Source of the DNA: Rostratula benghalensis
Taxonomy: Eukaryota; Chordata; Aves; Charadriiformes; Rostratulidae
Length of the DNA stretch: 64,000 nt
Reading direction: 5' to 3'
NCBI GenBank assembly: GCA_013399305.1
Contig: VXAI01000139.1
Location: 1,203,081 to 1,267,080 of the forward strand
Shown: positions 51,374 to 64,000 of the stretch, piece by piece
How positions within the stretch are numbered: the stretch's first letter is position 1
Layout of the letters: each line of letters opens with the position of its first letter
Notes under the pieces: generated by a model
What the model was told of the DNA's origin: nothing
The model's input: the letters and a program-made list of their open reading frames with translations, nothing else
The model's database searches: none
Translations under genes and position numbers: made by a program

Positions 51374-54300
51374 AAGGACCTGGATCCCTGGGATGAACCT
51401 GGGCTCAACTTACAAATCTGATGTGCAAGAGCTGGAGCTCTGGATGCACAAACCCTGGCATTCACTTGTCCTGCCTGAATCCCATCCCAACTTGCCTGTG
51501 GGCTTGAAAAAACCCTTATTCTTTTCTTTCTTTATTTAATTATGTGCAAAGAACCATTGTTCTAATGATATTCTGCAGGGTACCTTCCAGATGCTGCAGA
51601 AGGGTGAAAGATAAAATAGTTACTGGAGTGGTTCAGGAAAATAGGAATTGTTACCCAAATACTGGTTATAATGGAAATATGTCCCTGTACCTCATCCTCA
51701 GGGCTTTCCTTCTGGGATTCTTTTTCCTGAAGAAATGGGTTTGGATGCCCTGGTTTTTTAAGGACCTGAGTGTTGCAACCAGCTGCCATAGGCACAGCAG
51801 TACATCAGTCACCTGCTCTATTATTGCTGCATTAAAAGAGAGCGCTTGTATGTTGTCAGCCTGAATATGGCTCTGAAACCAGCAATCCTGAGCCCTCTAC
51901 ATACCTTGTTTGAATAGGGTGCTACCAGGATTAAGGAGCCACCACTCTGATCCTGAGATGTTCTTTATCCGACACTGCCCTTTAACTGTCTCTGAACTAC
52001 TCCTCTTTTTAACCAAAAAAGCAGTGCCTAGACTTTGGCATGGATATATGCATGACTCACAGGAATGAGCTGCTTAGAAGAGGTGAGCTGCATGTCTGCG
52101 GGTTTGTCCTGTTATCTCTTCATATCATGTGTGAACTGCCAAGGGCCTCTGGGGTGATGTATCCCTGGCACAGAGACACGTATTCAGATGGTCAAAACTC
52201 CTCCCAGATCCTGGGTGGGAGCTGCTACCTCTGAGCATGTACCGCATTGGTAACATCGGTAGGAGATACTGAGCCTTGGGGCTTGGTCCAGTCTTGGAGA
52301 AAATTGATTTAATGTGGAAATTAAGGGCAATGTAGAAGCTTCTCACCTCCCAGTGCAGCCACACTATGTTGTCCAACCCATGAAAATACTTATGCACCTT
52401 GGATATTTTCAAAGCTGTGGGAATCGTCCTACCACAAGGCAAGTTCTGCTGCAGACTGAAGGCAGGGTCCTCTATACTGATTCCTCTGATACTAAAGGAG
52501 GTGGTGAAAGCATCATGGCCAGAACTCCATAGGCTTGCTTTTCTCTCATCTGTATTTTCTTTTTTGCTCTTTATGGCCATTTGCAGATGGTTTGAATCAA
52601 AGCAGCTGCTGGGCTGTACTATCTCGGCATTGCCAGCCCAGACCTGTGGAGCAGCTGGTGCAGGATCCAGGGTATCCAGCTGAAAGCTGTAATTCACCAT
52701 TACAACCCACACTCCACGCATTTCAGGGCTTAATTAATTCAGACCCTAAGATATGCACTGCTGTTTGCCAGGCTAGGCAATGATTTTTACTCCTGGCTGA
52801 AGTGTGCTGCAGAGCATTGCAACCTCCTGGCTTTTCTAGCACAGCAGGACAGTCTACATTGCCTTGCTGCCCACAGGCTGATGTGCCACTGGTGGTGAAT
52901 TATCTCCAGCTGGGCTGAATGGTGCCAAATTGTAGCTCTTACGAGTGGAAGGCACCTTTTCCTGAAACAAACAGCTTAGTGGAAATGAATGTCAATTTGC
53001 AGCAAGAAGGGTTGTGTGGAACATCTGCTGTCAAAGGAGAGGAAGGATGGCTGGGAAGGTAAAGGTCTTTCTCTTTGTAAGGTGACAGAGTCCCCTGTTC
53101 ATAGTGGAGAGCTGATGCCTTGAGGCTCAGGATTATGCAGACATTTCAGCTGTGCTGAGACCATCCCATTACGCCATCCCCTGTGGTGCCCTCCAGTGCG
53201 ATGCCTGGTGCTTGCAGCACAATCTGGACATCTGACAAAGCCTGTAACCCTTGTTAGGATGCTGTGGGGAGAGACACAGGAGTTTTGCAACATATCCCCA
53301 TATGCATCTGGGATCATTGGTCACCACACCCAGAAGGCATTCCCAAAGGCTGGCTGTGCCATGCCCCCTGCAGTAAGGGTCTCTCCCAAAGCTCTGTAGT
53401 GCAGGCAGGGTTTGAGGCTTGAGGTGGTGTCATCCAGGCAAACCTTGGGATTTGGTAGGTACCTGGAGTCACAGGATAAGAGTGTGTGAATGTGCCCACT
53501 GTGACAGTGCCATAGGGACCCAAACATCCTGCATTGTGGTAGCACATATTAACCCAAATCCTGCATGGCCAGGCCTGGAGGGTGATACCCTCCCAACATC
53601 TGCAGCCATTGCATCGTGGAATCAGTGCGCAGTAACTGATGATCCCAAAGAGATGGGCTTCTTGCTCACAGCATTAGTGGAAATTTTCCTGCAACATTTT
53701 GTGTTTATGTCCAGTGGGCACCTCATTCCCACCCTTTCAGAGCATAAATCTTTATGCAGATAGCTGAGGTGAGGACATGTCCGCTCTGGAGAAGTGCCAG
53801 AGCCTGTCTCTGGTTGCTGCTCAGACACGTGGGCTTCAGAATTCAAAGGGTTTTCTGTCAGTACCTGAATTAGGACAAAAATCTGGGCTTGAAGAAGTGG
53901 ATGGTCTCAGCTCACAGGAGCCTTGCACTTGCTACCGTGTAGTTACTTTTCACGTGTGATTCTTTACCTCACAATTTCTGTCTTGGGACATGGATCTGAG
54001 TGAGTAGTGACCAGGGGCTGATGGAACAACTTGGCAGTGTCTGCTCTTACCCCACTTCAGGTAAAAGATTAATGATATGGTGAGTGTTGGGAGGGAAACT
54101 TGTCACAAGGTTAAAAAGATCTCACATATACCTGGCATTTGCAGTTCTCAAGGCTGGAGATGAGCTGGAAGGTGAGAGCAACCTGCAGCTAACATGGGGA
54201 AACAGTAAATTAAATGCTGATGCCCCTGAGGACACACCTCTGCCCTGGAGTGTGCCTTGTCCTTGCTCCCTGGCAGGTTCCAACCCCCAGCAGAAATGTG

Positions 54301-57300
54301 CAGGGCAGGCTTTTTGCCTGAAGATGGCACTGCTATATTGAAGGATTGCTGGAAAATGGCTGTAATAGAGCTGTGTGTAAAACTAGGCCAGGAGAACTTA
54401 GGTTATGGGTGCAGTGATGGGGTGCACTCTGGGTCAGGGATCAAAAGATCCCAGTTCCCATGGACAGACAAGCCTCAAACCAAGACTCAATCTGGACCTG
54501 TTTTGCAACTTCGTTTTGAGTTTTTCCACAGCATTTGGAACCAGGCAGTTCTCTTAAAAAGCAGTGTGGGTGTGTGCTGGTTGCTGAGCACTGCAGGGGT
54601 CTGTCGTGAGCATAACAAAATGCAAGAGGCTGCTCTGACTTATTCACAAGAGACCCTCCTCATGTTCTGATCTTAAGAGGGTGTATGGGAACGTGATCCA
54701 GGCTCTGCTCAGGTGCTCACATCAAGCAAAACAGTGGTGGCCAGAGCAACAAGGTGTGAATGAATTTGTCTGTTCTGGGCGTATGTCCTGCTCCTCCTCC
54801 TTTCACTTCTTGAAGAACCTGAAGTAGCAGCAAATATCACTATGCTGTGCAGATAAGAATTAGTCCATATGGTAGGGGAAATGTCCCTGGATGACCAAAA
54901 TCTTCCAAGTCTGTTGTCTGAGCATCAATACTGGCTCTGTTTCAGTGTAAGGGTGGTGGGACACCAACTACACTTACAGTGAAATGGCGGTGATGTCCTC
55001 TAGGGATCAAGGCTGAGCATGAAGTAACTAAAAGGCTTGGTGGTTTGGGCATTTCCTGGAGGTCAAGAGACTGAACAGGCAGGATTTAGCCTCAGTTAGG
55101 ATGAGAGGGTGCCCTGATTGCCAGGGCATGACACACCATGCCTTTGGTTTGAGGGGCTCCTTGGCAGAAGGACACCCTGCTGGGTCAGATGAGGTTGTGC
55201 ACAGAGAAGCCCTGCTCCTCTGAAAGCTTCACATGGCTCAGCTTTGTGCTTAATTTTGTCTGTCCTCAGCCCTTAAACCGTGGTCCTCACAGGATGGAGC
55301 CCATGTGCCCACTTGGCACCGGGGATGAATTTAATATCTTCATTGCATTGGTACTTCCAAAATGCCATCAGGACAGAGAAGAAGCAGCAGTCACTGCCTG
55401 TTACTATAATTCTGTCTCCTAAGTAACTCAGAAAAAAAAATGCATAGCTGCGTGTCTTTATTTTCACCGCTGGAGGGCTACATCTACCTGCGTATTTTAT
55501 TTAGGTTACATTAAATCCAGAGCACCTGTCACCTTGAGAAATGTGTTGTACCAATGTAATTGGGGAAGGCTGAAATGCAGAAACTTTTCTTTGGGGAAAA
55601 ACGTGGCTGTAAACTGCATTGGTTTGCAGTGAAAAAGCGTTTTTTCCCCTGTTGGAAGCGTTGTGATCTAAGTACTGGGGCCATGTGCCATCGGAGGCAA
55701 ATAGGTCCTTGATCTCCTGAACATACTGCAAGCCATTTATTTTCGTGTTGTGTCTGCACTGCCTGGTGGGACCTTGCAGCTCAGCCCCTCTGGTCTCCAA
55801 ACCTCATCCCTCCTCGGTCCTCAGGGGCTTGGCAAGTTTCTGCAGAGCCTGTCTGACAGGCTGAGCTCTCTTTTTCTGGTTAACTCGCTGAGAGAAATGT
55901 GGCAGGTGAGCAGCTTGAGCTTGACAAAGAAAATGTCATATCTGTAGATGTGTTGAAGTATGCTTAAGAGTTGTTCCTCTCTGGGGGTCTTTGCTCTGGC
56001 TGTTGTGGTGTTTTTTCAGCTTCACACAGACTTTGGAGTTTTCTATTCCAGCTTTGAATTCCTATAGCTTACAGACAGAGCCGGGCTGCTAGAAACATGA
56101 GCAACAACCAGCGATTGCCCTGAGCTGTGTTTGTCCCCTTTTTAACCACAGTGTGTGATTAATCACAGGAGTGATTTCTTGGAAACCGTTGGGATGATGT
56201 CCCCAGAGATGATATTCACTTGACAGAGTGACTTTGTTTCTTGCCCAGTTGGGCCTGTCATCACTGCCTTTTTCTTGTGCCATCTTGGGTCCACACTTCT
56301 GAAGGTCCATGCAAGGATTCACTTAAAAGCAGTAATATTCTTGCCATGAATTGATTAAAGCTCTTCTTAGTCTCTAGAAGGCAGCAAATTAGAATACAGT
56401 AGATTTTACCTGACTTCTGGGTCACCTAGAGCTTTTATAGCCCTGTAACTGGTGGTAGCATCTCTCTGTATGCTAAAGTAATGGTGGACACTGATACGGG
56501 GAAGGCCAGTAGTGGTTACTATTTAATACAGTAGGAATGAATGTGAGTGACATATAGGTCTGTCCACGGTGTGTGCTTCCAGTGAACCCAGTTTTGTTTT
56601 CCCTGTGTATAGGATTGTGGGTGTAGGATTGTTGAACAAGTAATTAGAATTAGAATGGAAGGCTGTGCTACAGATGTCTGGAGATGGATTGCTTTCCTGC
56701 ACAAAGCAGCTTCTGTTCCAGTTCAAACGTACACATTAAAAGATGACAGCAGAGAAGATGCAGCTGGGTTAAGGTATTAACACAGGGAAACAGACATTGG
56801 ACTGGCTGTTTTGGGTGGTCTCTTCATTTTAAGGATAGTTTTGATTCGGTGGTTGAAGGCACAAACTCTGCTAATGCCCAGGGGGATTTGGACCAAAATA
56901 GCACTGCACTGTCATTGCTAGGAAGAAATAGTTCATCTTTTTGATGGAACTACTATGGGGTTTAGCTAAGCTCAGAAGGAGCTATTGAGTGAGATTTTGG
57001 TAAATTCCAGCTGAGCTTCCATCTTGGGGTCTGTGAGGGATGACTGTAGGGCACCTCCCCAGAAGTGCTCAGTCTAGGTGTGGAGACTCTGTCCTTTCCA
57101 AGTAGACTGTCCCAGTGGTCACAACTACTTAAACAGTTGGATTTTTTTTAAAATTTCCTTTTTTTAAGTATCTCATTTCTAATTGGAACTGGTCTGGACT
57201 CAGCTTGTAGCTACAAGCATTTTGTTAAGCCTCTCTCCTAGATTAAGAATCCCTTTTAAGTGCCTGTTATCTTCCCCATGTGAAGAGAGTGTAATCAAGT

Positions 57301-58045
57301 TGCCTCCCACTCTCTTAATTTTGAGACTTAACAGATTGATCTCCATGTCTGTCACTAAAGTCCTTTTCTAAGCATTCCATCAGAGCTTCACTTGGATATC
57401 TGGGGCTGAAATGGGGCTGTAATCACAGGCTAAAGCAATTGTTTAAAGCATGACATGAAGCGTTAAGGATTTCTTGGCCACCACAGACTGAAGTCTTTTT
57501 CGTCCAGTTTCTTGACTCTTGACTTTTTATGTTTGTTCCAGTGGTTTGGACACTAAGATACAAAATTGATTCTGGATATATCTGAACCACCTGGCACTCC
57601 TACAGTGCCAGGAGACAGGTGTGTTGGCTGCAGGTGCAGATCCCTTCATCAGGACCAGAATATTAACTGTTGTCATTAATTTCACATCACGCTGGAGAAA
57701 GAAGATGAAGACAGACATGTGTGCTGGCGGGGGCCAGGGAGACTGTATGTTCAGCTTTGAACTTAGGAAAGCCTAATGCTCATTCTGACTGCCAGTGTGA
57801 TAGCTAAGGCGCAGGACTTACTAGACAGAAGATCATATTTGTTCCCTACTGGGGATAGTAACATTTTCTCATTGCCTTACCTGTGCTAGGAAAACAGTAT
57901 CCTGAACTCTGACACAAAATTCTCCACAGGCAAGATACTCAATTTTCCTCACTCATTCAAAGGGTATTAAAAATACTACATATTAAAAGAAAAGAGAAAA
58001 AAAAAAACCCAGGAGACAATTTGGGGGGGGGGGGGAAGAAAACCA
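51374..58045. other. intergenic, no supported gene
   Basis: Nothing is recognised apart from open frames of unknown meaning. The longest is a 198-codon frame on the minus strand at 52125-52721 with no family resemblance. The interval ends with an 11-A run (57997-58007) and a 13-G run (58023-58035) just before a CR1. Confidence 0.5.
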
Positions 58046-58853
58046 GGAGAAATGCCATCCAGAAGGACGTGGACAGGCTCTAGAGGTGAGCTCATGCAGA
58101 CCTCATGAAGTTCAACCAAGCAACATGGTGATTCCAAGCACAAACACAGGCTGGGGGAGAATGGCTGGAGAGCAGCCTGAGGTGAAGGACTTGAGAGTGC
58201 TGGTGGATGAGAAGCTCAACATGAGCTGGCAAAGTGCACTGGCAGCCCAGAAATCCAAACACTTCCTGGGCTGCATCAGAGAAATGTGGCCAGCAGATTG
58301 AGGGAGGTGATTCTACTCTGCTCTTGTGAGACCCCAGCTGGAGTACTGTGTCCAGCTTTGGAGTTGTCAACACAGGAAGGACATGGACCTGCTGGAATGG
58401 GTCCAGTGGAGAGCCACAAAGATGACTGGGGGCTGGAGCACCTCTCCTATGAGGCAGGCTGAGGGAGCTGTGGTTGTTCAGCTTGGAGAACAGAACGCTC
58501 CAGGGAGACCTTATAGCAGCCTTCCAATATCTGAAGGGAGCCTATAGGAGAGCTTGAGAGGGACTCTTTGTCAGGGAGTGTAGCAATAGGACAAGGGGTA
58601 CTGGTTTTAAATTTAAAGAAGGGAAATTTAGACTAGATACTACAAAGAAATTCTTTCCTGTGAGGGTGCTGAGGCACTGGAACAGGTTGCCCAGAGAAGT
58701 TGTAGATACCCCATTCTGGAGACATTCAACGTCAGGCTGGATGTGGCTTTCAGCAACCTGCTCTAGTGAGAGGTGTCCCTGTCTATGGCAAGGGGGTTGG
58801 AACTTGATGGTCTTTAAGGTCCCTTACAGCTCTAACCATTCTATGATTCTGTG
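58046..58853 (+). mobile_element. CR1 LINE 3' half, sense
   Basis: A 5'-truncated CR1 beginning in the late reverse transcriptase region (AIQKDVDRL-like block) and continuing with VKDLRVLVDEKLNMSWQSAL, RPQLEYCVQLW and [17 protein letters not shown]. It ends in the tail ATTCTATGATTCTGTG at 58838-58853. Several frameshifts show it is inactive. Confidence 0.93.
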
Positions 58854-61800
58854 AAATAGCCTGTATTGTCCCTTGAGTGTTGCTCAAGCCGTTGTCTGTA
58901 ATTCATTCCCCTGCATCTTGAGAGCTCAGCAGATCATGCCAGTCCCAAGTGCCTCAGTTCTTGCAGTCAGCACCAGGCTCTCCAGGACAGCTGAGGTGTT
59001 AAGGATAAGTGCTAATCAGGAAATCCCAAGCTTGGAAAATCATACCCTGTTCCTGTAATATGAAATTCAGAAACTCTGAGTGTTTCTGTTGTCCATGCTG
59101 GAAGCTGCTACTGCAAAGCAGGAACAGGAGAAATAGCTGTTAAATCAAGATCAGATTAACATTTATAGTGCTATGACTGATGAGGAGACAATCTGCCTTC
59201 ACAGTGATACTTAAAATCTATCCTGATTCCTGCTGCAGGAGCTGGATCTGTTCCCCCTGCAGTGCCTTGTGTTACACTAATATTGTCCAGACCATGCCTG
59301 CATTAGAAAATCCTCATGTAAACCTCCTGTGTGTAAAACCCAGATGACTTCAAGTGGCCCGTAAGGCACGTTGGCTCCTTCTTTTGAAGCAAACCTCTAC
59401 TGATGCAATGCAGACTTTAAAGTGTGTGTGGTGGGAAGGGGACTGGGACTGGTCGTGAGGAATGCAGGAGCAAGACCAGAAATGGGTTTAATGATGACTT
59501 GTCAGATGGGTGAGTTTGTGCAGGCAGCTTTGCTACTGGGTCTCTCATTCCTGTGGATGAAGGAGAAATGCAGGGAGGAAGCAAACCCAAAATATAGCCT
59601 TGTGCAGTAAGAATTATGGTGGTACATAATATACATACACATATGATGTATCTCTAGTTATACTCTTGACCGTAGTTCAGAAGGCAAGGAAGCATATCAT
59701 GTACCCTCTTATTACCAGTAGTTTTTTTTTCATCCCAGTTGGTTACTGGTTTATATTTCTGTCTATCTCTTATCAAACATAGTAAGAATAAATCTCCAAG
59801 ATTTTTAATAACTGTATCCAGAACATAACAGGCAAACCCTCTTTTTTCGTAGTAGCCCCTCTGACTTTCACTGAAGAAAAAAGAATATAAATTTTCAAAG
59901 TTTCCTTGTGTGGGAGAGAAAAGCCATCAAACAATCTGTGATTGCCCACATATTTTTCAAGGTCCAAAATAAGGAGAAGTCAAGGACTGAATACCAAAGC
60001 CCAGAAATATGAAGACCAGAAATGAAGCCAAGGGTAGAGCTGTGGTGGACACTGTGGATTTGGCCACTGTGATTGCTTTTTGAGGGGAAAGGAAGTGTGT
60101 ATGATTGCATGCTTCAGGATAAAAAAAATAGAGTTTTCTTTTTGGAGACTACAGAAATATTAAAAATTAGAGATGAAAGAGAACACTTCAGAAATAAATG
60201 CATAAATATCACTGTACGCTGCTAACACATCACCTGTTTTGGTGAGTTATATTAATTAGCAAACTTTTATTTCCTAGTGACAGTCCTTCTAATGAGAGTA
60301 CCTTGCATCTTTCGGGTGAACAACTGAAGTAAAACATTCATAACAAGCAAATGTGTTAGCTGTGACATGTCAAGGCTAGCATGTCGCAAAAAATGTTTTG
60401 CAAAACAAAATGTCCCTTAACAACTCATTAAGCATTTTTTTTCTTTGTCTCATACGTTTTCATTAATTTGTGATCTCAAGGTTGTTTTTTTGGTTTTAGT
60501 TTTATATTTTTACACTCTCTCAGTATCTTTTAGCTACTGTCCCAATCTCAGTTTGTAGAAAAAAGCTTTGCCAGGAAGTTGTGCATGAAATCTTCCTGCA
60601 AGAGCAAAAGGATGACTGGATGGCCTGATTGCTCATATCCCAACTGAAATCGTCACTGGAAATAAATTTCCAGGTGTGAAAGTTTGTTTTATCCTGGTGA
60701 TGCTGAATGCTCCTGGTACTTCCCACTCAGATCTCACGCAGACAAGGCTGTGGCAGTGCCCTAGCTGTAGAGCTGCAAAATGGGACTGTCCAGAAGTCAA
60801 TGATATCCAGGACACAACGTAACAACTACTTGCCTGAAAAGTGAAACCTTCATCCTCTTTGGAGAAAGCAGGAGAAAACACAGATGGCCTACATTTGGGA
60901 AAGATTGGCTCCTGTCATTCATGGGAGTAAATTCTTCCCCAAGGTGACTGGTGTGGGACAATGAAGAGGGTGACCCTCATTACAAAATATTACAGGTTTG
61001 ATATTTTTTTAATTAATTTAATACTTGCCTGTTTTTGAAGCACTTTACGCCTGCACGCTTCTGTTTCTCACTGCTGCTGTCAGAGCCAAGGAGCCACTGT
61101 GGTAATAAATTCCACAGATAACTTTGACTTGGGGCCAAGTAAAATTATTTTGGGGAAAAAAAATGAAACAAACCATAGAATTTAGTGGTAGAAACCTACA
61201 GGGTTTGTTTATTATATTTTTGGTGAAGGAATTAAGTGCATAGAAGTGCTCCTTCGTTTGGGATGCGTATCTAGTGCTGTGTAGCACAGAGGAGCCCTAG
61301 AACTGCAATTTGTCATTTGCTCATAGTTTGTGCATGGTTCAGTTTTAATCCTCCTTGTCCTGCAGCCTGTAATGAATTCCAGTTGGGTTCCAGTTCCAGA
61401 TATGAACAACCCTACCATCTCCCAGTAAGCTTGTTGGGTAAACAAACTGGATGCACAAACTGCATTTGGGTAGGAGAAATCACCCCTGTGGGCTAAACTG
61501 AGGGTTATTGATGAAGTTTTTTTTGTGGAATAAAGATATTATATAGCCATCTTTGTGCTTAAATGAGGGTGTCAGAACCAAAAATTGTTACCTCTCTTCT
61601 TCATTCCCCCTTTTGCTCTACTCTCTCCCTGGACAGCAATGTGCAGGTTGGTTTCTATTTTGAAGCCATGCTTGGGTTCATGTAGTCTGGGTTCAGGGTG
61701 CTGTGCTGCCCCCTCATCCCTATGCCAGCCTGGGCCAGTCCTGTCCCTCTGATGGGCTCTTGACTCTTCTGAGGATGATGGGGACTGACCTATCCCCTGC

Positions 61801-63165
61801 CCAGCAGCAAAGTGTGGGTCATGGAAGGGACATTCCTGAGAGAAGCAACAGTATGAGCTATCCATCTGAAACAACAGCCTACTGATGCAAGTGCAAAATG
61901 TGATGCTTTCTGCTGTGGAGAGAAATTACTTCCACAAAATGCCTGTGGAACAGCATTAAACTCAAGTCAGGAGCTGAATTAATGATGGACTCCTTCAGTG
62001 TGCTGGGGAGGGTGGCACAGATGAAGGAAAATGAACCACTGCTGAGAGATGAGCCAGCACCCGGCTGATGAGGTGCTCTCCTCTCTTCCAAGAGATTTGC
62101 AAAAGCAATGTTCTCCCTGTTGGAAGTTAGGCAGCTTTTCAAATGTGGGGAGGAAGATGACAGTAAAAATATGTTCTGCTTCCTGTTAACTGCTGTTTGC
62201 AATTTTGGTCCTCCTGCATATGACTGATGCTTGGTTTGTTTCGACACTTCTCTTGCTGTGCCCAAAAGCAGGAACAAAAGGGCAGAAATGTGAAGACCGA
62301 GAACAGCATTCACCACCCACAGACCTTACTCTTTTTTTTTTGGTGTGTAATATTGTTATGCTGGGCAAGGTTGCATGTGATGAAAGGATTTATTGATATA
62401 ATTCCTTGTTCCTACTTGATCACTGTGTCCTTTGCTCTCCTACTTCTCCAAAACATGTCTCACAGGCTCATTTCAGCCATCAGCTAATACTTTTTAGTGT
62501 CCATGTCTGAAGTATTTCTGCCCATGCTCCCTGATAACTCCCACATCTCTAAGCATTTATTTGTAAAAAGAGGTATTTCTGGAACAGACACTGAGTTTCT
62601 CTCAGAGCTTTGGTGCAACACAGCTTCCTGGACTCCTTTCTTCCCCTGGGTACAATGGGCCCACAAAGGAGATAAGTAGTTAACTAATTCCTGTGCAATC
62701 GGAGAGCTGTTTAAATCTCTCCTGAAATACGCTCTAATGAAGAATTGCATCTTGAATGGCAAATGAAGTGCACTGTAGTTCACAGATGGGCTACTATAAA
62801 ATGGTACCAACTATGATGAAGTCTTAGAGGCTTGCAAAGCCTTGGGAGTCATGGATTCTTCATGGCCAGACTTGGACTTGGGGCCCTGGTTTTAAATAAT
62901 GGCTCTGGGATGCACAAGGGAAGAGAAAGCAGAGATCTTGTTTAATAACCTTCTCTTTATAGGTCTTGATCACAGTCTTCTTGAGGCCTTAGTACAATTC
63001 AGAGATAGGAGCATCCCAATAGGATGTAAAAGCACTTGCACAGGATAGTAGACGCTGCTGAAATGTGGCTCTGAGCTGTTGTGAGCTACAACTCTTCAAA
63101 GGTCTGCATAAGACTCTAAATATCTAATCTGATCCCTTATGTTGAGTTTGACACTATTTGACTCC
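58854..63165. other. intergenic, no supported gene
   Basis: No exon, RNA gene or clear repeat is seen. Open frames up to 145 codons (minus strand near 61879-62316) lack recognisable similarity. Confidence 0.5.
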
Positions 63166-63425
63166 TTGCTTATGTTGCTCTGCAGAATATGGAGACTTCA
63201 CTGCCTTCTCCAGGTACTGTATTCCAGTGTTTCATTCTACATAAGATTTGAAAGCTGTCTCTAAGGGAGACCCGAATTAGGCCTTACTATATTTCAAGCC
63301 CATTGGTCTACTCCCATAGAAGAGTTTTACAACCTCTGTTTGTGCATTATCTTTTACATGTTGGCAGGCTCATTTCTCTGCACCTCTTCTTAGCCTCTCT
63401 AGACTGCAGAAACTGTAGCTGTAGA
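63166..63425 (-). mobile_element. very old CR1/L3-type LINE fragment, antisense
   Basis: The + strand reads like a heavily mutated reverse complement of a CR1/L3 3' region. The markers, in the right order, are a TATTCCAGTGTTTCA segment (63220-63234), a TTTCAAGCCCATTGG segment (63293-63307), an ATCTTTTACATG segment (63349-63360) and a CTTCTTAGCCTCTCTAGACTG segment (63386-63406). The same words occur in the younger antisense CR1 copies and in ancient L3 elements. No coding frame survives. Confidence 0.45.
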
Positions 63426-64000
63426 AATCTGTTCCTCAGCAGACTGGCCATGGCTCTTGGAAAGGCGTCATTTGCTCTCTCTGGCTCACAAAACTCTGGC
63501 TCTGGGGAAAATGCATTTTAACTGGCATTTACCCACTATTAATTGCATTGAATTACCACTTGCACTGGAGACAATCCAGCACTACTTTTTGGCATCTTGA
63601 TAGGGTGCTAAAGCTATAGCCATCTTATTCTGGTGGCACTGCCACTTGCAGGGACACCAGCAAAAACAAACAAGTGCCTGGACAGATTAGACTGGGCACA
63701 TTGCCCACTTGTCAAGGGGCCAGTGTTTTGCCTCCTAGTTCTCTAATACCTGGAGAAGCTGATCCAACCCAGAGCAGTCCTTTGTTGCTTACAGGTAGAG
63801 ACCCAGTTCCTTGAGGTTTCTCCCTGCAGCTCCCATCATGAGCTCCCATGGCTCCCTGGGGAGTTGTGGTACAGATATCGTCCAAAAAATGTTCAGAACA
63901 CATTTGTCTTTCTCCCTCCTCTATGCTATATAAAAAAACCCCACAAATCCTGGAACTTTGGGACATTTGAAGTCTTCACAACCACACTACAACCTGGGCT
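63426..64000. other. intergenic, nothing recognised
   Basis: The sequence to the right edge has no exon or repeat that I can support. Confidence 0.4.

Noticed and set aside
61879..62316. 145-codon minus-strand open frame
   Set aside because: No recognisable domain, no splice or promoter context, and overlapping frames are open on the other strand.

Overview
This is a window of a vertebrate, almost certainly bird, nuclear genome. The evidence is spliced genes with GT-AG introns, a synaptotagmin-family gene spread over more than 16 kb, and many CR1 LINE fragments. Several CR1 copies end in the avian CR1 3' tail (ATTCTATG-type octamers). The species cannot be told from the sequence. There are no prokaryotic genes, CRISPR arrays or operons. 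Almost every open frame outside the exons listed here is either CR1 remnant or chance.

Layout. (1) 1-5.8 kb is a repeat cluster: a CR1 endonuclease-region fragment (1-1735, antisense, running off the left edge), a second CR1 covering the reverse transcriptase to 3' end (3368 to about 5090, antisense), and a probable LTR next to or inside it (5095 to about 5790). (2) 6.9-23.1 kb holds the last four coding exons of a synaptotagmin gene on the + strand (6941-7197, 11089-11532, 11947-12136, 22804-23117). Splice phases agree throughout and give 401 residues. I identify it as SYT16 rather than SYT14 from sequence details remembered for the family. The N-terminal exons lie to the left of the window. 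(3) 23.1-36.9 kb is 3' UTR and intergenic DNA with no gene I can support. (4) About 37.0-37.65 kb is a CpG island with tandem GC boxes, a CCAAT box, a 12-bp tandem repeat of RFX/X-box-like half sites and a good splice donor. It is a plausible promoter and first exon for the next gene. (5) 44.5-45.35 kb holds two coding exons of a SERTA-domain gene on the + strand. It resembles SERTAD4 but is clearly different and much shorter. (6) 45.4-64 kb is intergenic, with two CR1 3' halves (49.9-51.4 and 58.05-58.85 kb) and a very old CR1/L3-type piece near 63.2-63.4 kb.

Main point. In mammals SYT14 lies beside SERTAD4, with HHAT and KCNH1 nearby, while SYT16 lies near KCNH5. A SERTAD4-like gene about 21 kb downstream of SYT16 is what one would expect if the SYT14-SERTAD4-KCNH1 block and the SYT16-KCNH5 block are duplicates from the early vertebrate genome duplications, and if this lineage kept a SERTAD4 duplicate that I do not know from mammals. 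This is an inference from sequence reading and remembered gene order, not from a search. The N-terminal coding exon of the SERTAD4-like gene was not found, and an in-frame TGA sits just after the best-looking acceptor, so whether the gene is functional remains open.
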